NCBI RefSeq assembly: GCF_014203955.1
Contig: NZ_JACHKA010000001.1
Location: 3,317,001-3,381,000, forward strand
Length of the DNA: 64,000 nt
Reading direction: 5' to 3'
Source: Sphingobium lignivorans
GTDB lineage: Bacteria > Pseudomonadota > Alphaproteobacteria > Sphingomonadales > Sphingomonadaceae
Shown: one piece after another, positions 54,158 to 64,000 of the stretch
How the letters are laid out: each line of letters starts with the position of its first letter
How positions within the stretch are numbered: position 1 is the first letter of the stretch
Made by a program: the position numbers and the translations under genes
The notes under the pieces: model-generated
What the model was told of the DNA's origin: nothing
The model's database searches: none
The model's input: only the letters and a program-made list of their open reading frames with translations

Positions 54158-54583
54158 CATCTCGAACGTCAGCTTGACGGATGGCGCGCTACGCTCCGCT
54201 TCGCCGTGATACACCGCTTCGATATTGTTGCCGTCGGGATCGAGCAGGAAAGCGCCATAATAATCGGGATGATATCTGGCCCGCACCCCGGGTGCACCAT
54301 TGTCCCGCCCGCCCGCTTCGAGACCCGCCGCGTAGAAGGCGTCCACCATCGCGCGATCGGCGGCCTGGAAAGCGAGATGATGGCGGCCGGTCAGGACACC
54401 GGCAGCCTCCGGACTGTCGGGCCCGGAGACGAACAGTTCATCCGCCCAGAAGTCATGCGGCGAATTGCTCTGCACGGGAATGTTCAGCACCTTGAAGATC
54501 GCCTCGTAGAAGCGCCGGCTCGCTGCCAGGTCGGCAACCACCAGTTGAATATGATCGATCAGTCGCCCGCGATGCAGTTCCAT
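54155..54583 (-). CDS. VOC-family (glyoxalase/bleomycin resistance-like) protein
   Basis: 142 aa, one vicinal oxygen chelate domain: IDHIQLVVADLAASRRFYEAI at the start, GRHHLAFQAADRAMVDAFY in the middle and YHPDYYGAFLLDPDGNNIEAVYH at the end, supplying the usual His/His/Glu metal ligands. Substrate unknown: the family includes dioxygenases, lyases and drug-binding proteins. GGAG before ATG 54583 decides the start. It lies just outside the AT-rich insertion. Confidence 0.85.
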   Translation of the reverse strand: MELHRGRLIDHIQLVVADLAASRRFYEAIFKVLNIPVQSNSPHDFWADELFVSGPDSPEAAGVLTGRHHLAFQAADRAMVDAFYAAGLEAGGRDNGAPGVRARYHPDYYGAFLLDPDGNNIEAVYHGEAERSAPSVKLTFEM

Positions 54584-54790
54584 CAGAGCCTCTCCTTCGT
54601 CCCCTCGCAACGCAAGGGCCGCTCTTCGGTTTCGCCGCAGGAATGCCGGATGCCCGATCGGATCGCAAGGCAGTCATGCCCGGCGCGGCAAAGGGACGAC
54701 CCGAACAGGAAGGCGGGCGAAGGCCTTCCGGCCTTCCCTGCACATTACCGCTGAGCGGAATTCCAGCCCGGCGTCAGCTGCCTCCGCGTC

Positions 54791-55342
54791 TCAGTTAGGC
54801 GCCTTGCTGATGTCCACCTTTTCGACCCATTCGGGATAGAAGGTCGGCTCGCGCGTGGACCAGCCGGCGGCGGTCGCGGCGGCTTCGCTGATCGACTGGA
54901 GCAGCGCGCGGCGGCGCTCGGGGTGGAGATGCGGCAGACTGGCGGCGGCGCAGAAGGCCCCCGGCAGCCAGGGCCGCGAATGCGCGCCGATCAGCCGCTC
55001 GTAGAGGAAGCGATAAGCGGAGAAGCTGTTGAGCCGGTTCTGCCCGAGATCGAAGGCCGAGACGGTGACCAGCGGCGCCATGAACGGCTCGACCTGATCG
55101 AGGCCGCTGTCGTCCGGCACCCGCGCCTTGATTTCCTGGAGACGGTCATAGAGGCGGGTCTGTGCGCGAATGCTGGCTTCCTCCACCACGTCGCGCCCCC
55201 AGGTCTGCATGGGTTCGCCGCGATGCAGGGCCACGTCGAGCGAGCGGCGGATATAGCGCTGGGTCGCGGCGGGGAAGGACGCGAATTCGCGCAATTCCGC
55301 CAGGGCGATGGCTCCGTCCGTCGGCTTAGCGTGCTGACCCAT
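54791..55342 (-). CDS. Hypothetical protein (183 aa)
   Basis: 183 aa, soluble, mostly helical. ELREFASFPAATQRYIRRSLDVA at the N-terminus and HLHPERRRALLQSISEAAATAAGW near the C-terminus; no signal peptide or membrane segment. GGAGG 7 bases before ATG 55342 supports that start over one at 55357. I do not recognise the family. Codon use matches the chromosome rather than the island to its right-hand side on the map's left. Confidence 0.6.
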   Translation of the reverse strand: MGQHAKPTDGAIALAELREFASFPAATQRYIRRSLDVALHRGEPMQTWGRDVVEEASIRAQTRLYDRLQEIKARVPDDSGLDQVEPFMAPLVTVSAFDLGQNRLNSFSAYRFLYERLIGAHSRPWLPGAFCAAASLPHLHPERRRALLQSISEAAATAAGWSTREPTFYPEWVEKVDISKAPN

Positions 55343-55769
55343 AGCTGCCTCCATCAATCGTGTCGTAACGTGATGATGAGCCCATGCGGGTTACTGGGAG
55401 CTTAAGCATCCGTTACGCAATATTCATGCAGCATAAGGGATCAGATTCCCTTGTGCGCCGCAACAGAAAAATGCGAAACATCGCACCGGAGCGGCACAAA
55501 TTCTCGCCTTGAGTGGCAGAAAAAGGATAAATTCCGGGAGAAAACGACGCGTCGGGCCCTTCGCTCCACGAATGCCGCATCGCGAAAGAAAAACAGCGCC
55601 TTATCGCCAGTTCGTCATCGAACCCGCGCCCCGGTCACAGGCCGGGTGCGGGAAGTCTAGCCGCTCGCTGCGCAGGTTCAAGCCCCGCCGCCTCGGTTCG
55701 TCGCATCGCAGCTACGCCACGACTCATCGATCCGGCAAAGTCCCGGTCCAACCCGGGAATGGGCCGCCT
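55343..55769. other. Intergenic region
   Basis: 427 bases between two minus-strand genes. It must hold the promoter of the 183-aa gene, in the AT-richer part near 55360-55450. A GGTTCAAGCC element near 55675 resembles a tRNA T-loop but no cloverleaf can be built around it. No gene is convincing. Confidence 0.5.
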
Positions 55770-56681
55770 TCAGATCGCCTTTGCCGGCTCGATCCGGGGC
55801 GCGCTCCTGAACAGTTCGCCGAAAGGATCGTCCTCGCCCTCAGGGGCGGGCGCCTCGCGCACGGTGGCGCGGCGCATGTCGCGCCGCTCGTTCCAGTCGA
55901 ACTGGCCGCCCTTGTGGAACACGGCGAGATTGTCCCAGATCACCATGTCGCCCGGCGCATAGTCGACGCTGATGACATATTTGTCCTGGGTCACGAAGTC
56001 GTTGAGATAATCGATCAGTTCGCGGCTCTCTTCCCAGCTCCAGCCGACCACGCGATAGCAATGCGCCCCGGCGTAGATCATCTTGCGGCCCGAGCCCTTG
56101 TGCGGGGAGACGAGCTTGTGCACCGGCCGGTGGCGCTCCTCGATCTGCTCGCGCGTGATGTCGGCGCCACCCTGCTTGCGCGACCACCAGAGGCTGTGCT
56201 CGCATTCGAGCGTCTCGATGCGGTCCTTCACATCCTGGGGCAGGTCGTCATAGGCCGAGCGCGCGTCGGCAAACCAGGTCGGCCCGCCGGTCGAGGGCAC
56301 CTCGACCGCGCGCAGCATCGAATAGGATGTGCGCAGGTCCATGAAGGACGAATCGGTGTGCCAGATCTGGTCGCCCTTGCGATAGGTCGTGGCAGCCGGG
56401 TCCCAGTTGATCTCGCCCTGCGCGTTGAGATTGCCGGCATTGAAGAGATAGAGGCGCGGCCTGCCCTCGCGGGGCGGCAGGCTTTCGAGATGGCCGAAGT
56501 TGCGCGCGAAGGCGATCTGCCCGTCATCGTCGAGCCCGGTAGCCCGATAGACAGTGACGCCCCATTGGTCCTGCAGGGCAATGAGCTGCTGTACCGTCTG
56601 CGGGTCCAGCGGCTTGCTGATGTCCACGCCGGAAATCTCTGCGCCGAAGCGGGGGGTTATGGGTGTAGCGGTAACAGCCAT
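55770..56681 (-). CDS. TauD/TfdA-family 2-oxoglutarate-dependent dioxygenase
   Basis: 303 aa. Iron ligands H and D in IWHTDSSFMD (about residue 110) and the distal H in WDNLAVFHKG (about 255), with the 2-oxoglutarate-binding Arg in RRDMRRATV. The segments IAFARNFGHLE, SYSMLRAVEVPSTGGPTWFADARSAYD and RKMIYAGAHCYRV resemble TfdA, the 2,4-D dioxygenase, more than taurine dioxygenase. Aryloxyalkanoate or similar ether cleavage is plausible; other substrates cannot be excluded. ATG 56681 has AGGAG upstream and a TTGACA -35 with an operator-like repeat. Confidence 0.85.
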   Translation of the reverse strand: MAVTATPITPRFGAEISGVDISKPLDPQTVQQLIALQDQWGVTVYRATGLDDDGQIAFARNFGHLESLPPREGRPRLYLFNAGNLNAQGEINWDPAATTYRKGDQIWHTDSSFMDLRTSYSMLRAVEVPSTGGPTWFADARSAYDDLPQDVKDRIETLECEHSLWWSRKQGGADITREQIEERHRPVHKLVSPHKGSGRKMIYAGAHCYRVVGWSWEESRELIDYLNDFVTQDKYVISVDYAPGDMVIWDNLAVFHKGGQFDWNERRDMRRATVREAPAPEGEDDPFGELFRSAPRIEPAKAI

Positions 56682-56694
56682 GACAACTCTCCTA

Positions 56695-56733
56695 TCACGA
56701 TAGGTATCTGTCGTGAATTGCGCTAGTTGTCAA
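56695..56733 (-). promoter_or_regulatory. Promoter/operator of the TfdA-like gene
   Basis: On the minus strand a consensus -35 TTGACA (56733-56728) is followed by the inverted repeat TCACGA-N10-TCGTGA (56716-56695), which covers where the -10 and transcription start should be. A regulator bound there would block the promoter. No regulator gene is next to it. Confidence 0.5.
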
Positions 56734-56841
56734 GTTCCACTCTGGAAACGCGCTTGTCCCAGCCGGAAGCCGGCCATCCCTAACAAGGACCGGGCACCCG
56801 TTACGGCGCCCGCCCCTCATGCGCGGCGATGGCCCGGACGA

Positions 56842-57192
56842 TCAGGGCTGGCGCGGCCCGCACTGGCTGTAGTCGCCCGCCTTGCAGGCCGCGACCGCCG
56901 CTTCCCAGCGCGCCTGGTCCTCGGCGGCCTTGGCCTTGATGGCGGCGACCTGCGCGTCATGCTCGCGCAGCGCCCGCTTGTAGGCGACGTCCCGCGCCGC
57001 CTGCTCCTCGGCCACAGCCGCCTTGCGCGCCTGATAGTCCGCGACCAGATCGGCGGCCAGCTTCGCCTGCTCGGCATTGAGCGCGCGGCGTTCCTCCTGG
57101 ATTTCCGGCGGGTCCTGCGCCAGCGCGCCGCTTGCCATGCTCAACAGGGCTGCCGTGAGAAAAGCGCCCCGCATCAAGCTGCCATGTCGCAT
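56842..57192 (-). CDS. Secreted coiled-coil hypothetical protein
   Basis: 116 aa. Signal peptide ending ASGALAQ, then one long Ala/Glu/Lys/Arg-rich helix (about residues 30-100) and a C-terminal pair of cysteines (AACKAGDYSQCGP). GGAGAC precedes ATG 57192. Probably a periplasmic coiled-coil protein; no function assigned. Divergent from uvrA. Confidence 0.65.
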   Translation of the reverse strand: MRHGSLMRGAFLTAALLSMASGALAQDPPEIQEERRALNAEQAKLAADLVADYQARKAAVAEEQAARDVAYKRALREHDAQVAAIKAKAAEDQARWEAAVAACKAGDYSQCGPRQP

Positions 57193-57419
57193 GTCTGTCT
57201 CCTTGCTGTCCATGTTCGCTGCCGTCCCGCCCGCGCGCCTTCCGGCGAACGCCGCAGGTGGAGGCTGCCCCTGAAATAGAGCCCGCCACCTTGACCTGCC
57301 ATGACCAGGATCAAGACGGCGCGCCTCCCCTTCTCGCGAGACCATGCGACGACCCGTCGCCACCTGCCCTTGTTATTGCCCCCCTGCACTTCCTATCTTG
57401 CCCTCTGGATTCCCCGGAA

Positions 57420-57434
57420 GAACGAAGATAGAAC
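57420..57434. promoter_or_regulatory. LexA (SOS) box of uvrA
   Basis: GAAC-GAAGATA-GAAC is an exact match to the alphaproteobacterial LexA site GAAC-N7-GAAC, eight bases before the uvrA ATG. A classic SOS gene with its site supports both the start and the taxonomic call. Confidence 0.8.
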
Positions 57435-57441
57435 AGCGGAC

Positions 57442-60456
<3,015 letters not shown>

Positions 60457-60699
60457 TCGCCCGCCCCGTCAGGGGAATGGCGAACGGAGCGCTGCGCGCG
60501 CCGGGGTGGCAGATCTGACCGGTGCGGCAACGCCACGTCCCTGACAGCGCCGCGCATTGCGCCGCACGAGGATCACGGCTCCCACGCGCAAGCCGGTTAG
60601 CCTCCCCCGCGGAACCGCCTGCCACGCCCGTCCATTCTCCCCGGTGGAGAGGCGGACGCTCTGTGCCCGTCCTCCGCTCTGCAATGAAAGGCCAGACTC

Positions 60700-61062
60700 A
60701 TGACTATTCCCCACGCCCGCGCCCTTTTCCTCGCGCCCGTCGCTCTTGTCCTCGCGCTGCCGCTCGGCGCCTGCAGCGACTATGGCAATGACCGGCCGCG
60801 TTACGGTTATCGCGGCGACGGCCATCGCGGCGGCGAGCATGTGATGGGCCGGAACGACCGGGTCTATCGGGATCGCGACGGCAATTATTACTGCCAGAAG
60901 CCGGACGGCACGCGCGGCACCATCATCGGCGGTCTCGCCGGTGGCGTGCTCGGCAACGTCATCGCGCCGGACGGCAACAAGACGCTGGGCACCATCCTTG
61001 GCGCGGCGGGTGGCGCGGTCATCGGGCGCGAGGTGGATCGCGGCCAGGTGCGCTGCCGCTGA
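60700..61062 (+). CDS. Glycine-zipper 2TM lipoprotein
   Basis: 120 aa. Lipobox LPLGAC (Cys 25), a Tyr/Arg/Gly-rich linker, and the glycine zipper GTIIGGLAGGVLGNVIAP ... GTILGAAGGAVIGREVD that in the 17-kDa antigen family forms two short membrane-associated helices. Envelope protein of unknown role, commonly stress-linked. Confidence 0.85.
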   Translation: MTIPHARALFLAPVALVLALPLGACSDYGNDRPRYGYRGDGHRGGEHVMGRNDRVYRDRDGNYYCQKPDGTRGTIIGGLAGGVLGNVIAPDGNKTLGTILGAAGGAVIGREVDRGQVRCR

Positions 61063-61175
61063 GCCTCCCGCGCGCGACACGGGCCGGCCCTGCCCGCCCG
61101 GCAGGAACCGGCCCTGCCGCCGCACGTTGGCTGCTGGAGAGCGGGGCGCATTCGCCCCCACGAAAGGAGAGAATC

Positions 61176-61478
61176 ATGCTGAGAACTTTTCTGACCGGCG
61201 CCGTCGCTGCGTTCATCGGCAGCCGGCTCATCCGGGCGAACCGGGAAGGCAAGCTCGAAGGACCCAAGCAGCGCCTGCGCGAGGGCGCCGAGCGGGCGCG
61301 ATCCCGGATCGATCAGCGCTGGAGTGATGCGGCCAGGAGCGCCCCGTCCGGCCGCCGCGCGCCCCCGCCCGCGCCCAAAAGCAAGGCCACCAAAACGCCG
61401 GCAATGGACGACGTCTCCAGCCCCGCCGCGGCGCATCCCTGGCCGGTCGATCCCAAGGCGATGCCGCAGGAAAGCTGA
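61176..61478 (+). CDS. Small hypothetical protein (100 aa)
   Basis: 100 aa. One N-terminal hydrophobic segment (FLTGAVAAFIGSRLI), a basic amphipathic stretch (EGKLEGPKQRLREGAERARSR) and a Pro/Ala-rich disordered tail. AAAGGAGAG before ATG 61176 is a strong ribosome site. Likely a membrane-anchored small protein; function unknown. Confidence 0.6.
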   Translation: MLRTFLTGAVAAFIGSRLIRANREGKLEGPKQRLREGAERARSRIDQRWSDAARSAPSGRRAPPPAPKSKATKTPAMDDVSSPAAAHPWPVDPKAMPQES

Positions 61479-61557
61479 ACCGCAGCCCCGGGCTTCAACC
61501 GGGGTCGCTAGGGCAGAGCTCGCCCGCCGCCCAATGACATGGGCGGCGGCGGCCCGG

Positions 61558-61974
61558 TCAGCGGCGTTCGACGAGGCGAATCAGCGCCTCGCTCTGCTGC
61601 TTGCGCAATGCCCCCTCGACGCCCTGGTCCTTTTCCAGCGCTTCCCGGATGCGGCAGATCTCGATGTCGGTCAGATGCTCGATGCCGATATAGTCGTTCC
61701 GCGCCGTCTTGACCGCGCGGATGAGCTCGTCGAGCTTCACCTGCATCGCACTCGCATCGCGGTTCTGGGCATTCTGGATGAGGAACACCATCAGGAAGGT
61801 GACGATCGTCGTGCCCGTGTTGATGACCAGCTGCCAGGTATCGGACCATTGGAAGATCGGGCCGCTGATCCCCCACACGATGATCGTGCCCAGCGCCAGG
61901 AAGAAGGTTTTCGGCTGACCGGCGAGTGTCGCCATGCGGCTGGCGATATCGGAGAAGAAACGATCCATGGACAT
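61558..61974 (-). CDS. Low-affinity iron permease-family protein
   Basis: 138 aa. Two membrane helices (FFLALGTIIVWGISGPIF and LVINTGTTIVTFLMVFLIQ) followed by NRDASAMQVKLDELIRAVKTARNDYIGIEHL, the PF04120 pattern. Despite the family name, iron transport by bacterial members is not shown. GGAG upstream supports ATG 61974; ATG 61968 is possible. Confidence 0.85.
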   Translation of the reverse strand: MSMDRFFSDIASRMATLAGQPKTFFLALGTIIVWGISGPIFQWSDTWQLVINTGTTIVTFLMVFLIQNAQNRDASAMQVKLDELIRAVKTARNDYIGIEHLTDIEICRIREALEKDQGVEGALRKQQSEALIRLVERR

Positions 61975-62126
61975 GCAGCTCCGTCGGCGGGCGACCATGC
62001 GGCCCGCGGGGTGATACCTGCGATGCGTCGGCACGGCGCGCGCGTCAATCGGCTTCTCCCCGGCCGGACTGCCGCCGGAGCGCCCTGCCCCTTTGCGCGC
62101 GCCGCGCAGCGCTCTATATCCAGCCC

Positions 62127-62477
62127 ATGCCCATTCCCGCCTCCCCCATTGCCGCCCGCTCGCGCCGTGCCGCTGTCGCGCTGGCGCCGCTTTGCGCGCT
62201 CCTCGCCCTTTCCGCCTGCGCCACGCCGGAGGCGCAGCTGCGGCAGGGCCTCGTCAATGCCGGGCTCAGCGAGCCCATGGCGCGCTGCATGGCAAGGCCG
62301 ATGGTGGAGAAGCTCAGCACCAGCCAGCTCATGAAGCTGCGCTCGCTCGGCAAGACGGGCGATCTCGATCCGCGTCGCACCAGCTATAACGAGCTGATGC
62401 GCCACCTGCGCGCGATGCAGGATCCGGAGATCATTCGCGTCACCGCGTCGGCGGCGCTGGGCTGCTCGCTCGGCTGA
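62127..62477 (+). CDS. Small lipoprotein, hypothetical
   Basis: 116 aa. Signal sequence with lipobox ALSAC (Cys about residue 31), then a compact helical domain ([34 protein letters not shown]) with two more cysteines, one near the C-terminus (AALGCSLG). No recognised family. Sits 101 bases before sucC and is probably its own unit. Confidence 0.65.
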   Translation: MPIPASPIAARSRRAAVALAPLCALLALSACATPEAQLRQGLVNAGLSEPMARCMARPMVEKLSTSQLMKLRSLGKTGDLDPRRTSYNELMRHLRAMQDPEIIRVTASAALGCSLG

Positions 62478-62578
62478 GCAGCGCCCGCCCCGCCGGATCA
62501 TTTCGCAACTTTGCAACGCACTTTCCGGCGCAGGGCGCTATGGCGCTCCCAATCCCTCTCGCTCAGGAAAATGCGTCC

Positions 62579-63775
<1,197 letters not shown>

Positions 63776-63800
63776 GCGCTTTCGCGCTGCCGCTACGGAA

Positions 63801-63828
63801 CGGGCGCTCCCGCGAGAGGGGGCGCCCG
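63801..63828. terminator. Terminator-like hairpin after sucC
   Basis: An 11-bp stem (CGGGCGCTCCC / GGGGGCGCCCG, one G-T pair) with a six-base loop, 25 bases after the sucC stop. No T-run, so strength is uncertain. Confidence 0.5.
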
Positions 63829-63918
63829 CTTCGCATCCGCTCAAGCCGGAACAACGGCGGCGCAAAGCAAAATTTCGCTGATTTCCGGCGCGCTGCGCTC
63901 TATAGACAGCGCGTGAAG

Positions 63919-63936
63919 ACAGGCCGCGAGGCCTGT
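63919..63936. promoter_or_regulatory. Perfect hairpin in the leader of the next gene
   Basis: ACAGGCC-GCGA-GGCCTGT, a 7-bp stem capped by a GNRA-type loop, 60 bases before an ATG at 63996. A possible leader element of the gene that starts at the window's edge. Confidence 0.3.
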
Positions 63937-63995
63937 GCAATCGCGCAAAATGCTATAGAGAATAGCGATCAGGCAATGTCTTGCGGAGAGCTTCC

Positions 63996-64000
63996 ATGAA
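63996..64000 (+). CDS. Start of next gene, truncated
   Basis: Only ATGAA is visible. GGAG at 63984-63988 is correctly spaced for a ribosome site, so a plus-strand gene most likely starts here. Nothing can be said about its product. Confidence 0.4.

Noticed and set aside
55616..55700. tRNA or tRNA fragment (GGTTCAAGCC T-loop-like element)
   Set aside because: No acceptor, D or anticodon stem can be formed around it.

Overview
The window looks like chromosome from a sphingomonad (Alphaproteobacteria, Sphingomonadaceae or a close relative). The reasons are high G+C with GC-rich third codon positions, a PopZ-type polar protein, the run pcm-like / tolC / popZ / valS, a crtY-crtI-crtB carotenoid cluster of the kind behind yellow sphingomonad pigments, and an alphaproteobacterial LexA site (GAAC-N7-GAAC) in front of uvrA. 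This rests on gene families and motifs read by eye; no database search was possible.

Layout. 1-6083 is an accessory catabolic block. It holds a truncated DUF1592-type cytochrome protein, a divergent low-G+C IclR regulator, then a PcaR-like IclR regulator plus thiolase facing a two-subunit CoA transferase, with a perfect 17-bp palindromic operator between them. A tRNA-Cys (6371-6444) separates this block from housekeeping genes: methyltransferase, tolC, popZ, valS, a MATE pump, an SDR, htpX and a small zincin (to 16047). A minus-strand run follows: HerA-like ATPase, TIGR02186 protein, TauE exporter, and a NfrA-like / NfrB-like envelope pair (to 22124). 22352-28441 is a plus-strand growth and envelope cluster: nadD, rsfS, rlmH, an EnvC-like protein, ctpA, dsbB, coq7. 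28449-35659 contains a sterol-desaturase-family hydroxylase, an amidohydrolase, and crtY-crtI-LOG-crtB joined by 4-base overlaps. 35716-42319 is mostly envelope genes: small helical proteins, a beta-barrel, a beta-propeller lipoprotein, a large TonB receptor. 42635-52572 is housekeeping: an IMPase-type phosphatase, pmbA, nudC and mutY on the minus strand; dciA, two DsbA-like proteins and smc on the plus strand. 52573-54154 is an AT-rich insertion with a sulfotransferase. The right end carries a VOC protein, a TfdA-like dioxygenase, uvrA, small envelope proteins and sucC.

How parts work together. The regulator, thiolase and CoA transferase fit the last steps of a 3-oxoadipate or related 3-oxoacid pathway yielding acetyl-CoA and succinyl-CoA, which meets the TCA cycle where SucC acts. 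CrtB, CrtI and CrtY make phytoene, lycopene and beta-carotene. DsbB and the two DsbA-like proteins serve periplasmic thiol oxidation. The NfrA/NfrB-like pair probably makes or exports a surface glycan.

Most interesting signals. (1) The same GC-rich REP-like palindrome sits in frame inside two essential-type genes, valS (single copy) and uvrA (inverted pair), and is read in different frames in each. (2) The Shine-Dalgarno of the 216-aa beta-barrel gene is the 3' arm of a long imperfect hairpin, a candidate translational switch. (3) Sharp operator palindromes lie in front of the CoA transferase, uvrA and TfdA-like genes. (4) A LOG-family gene is locked inside the carotenoid operon by overlaps on one side and a short gap on the other.
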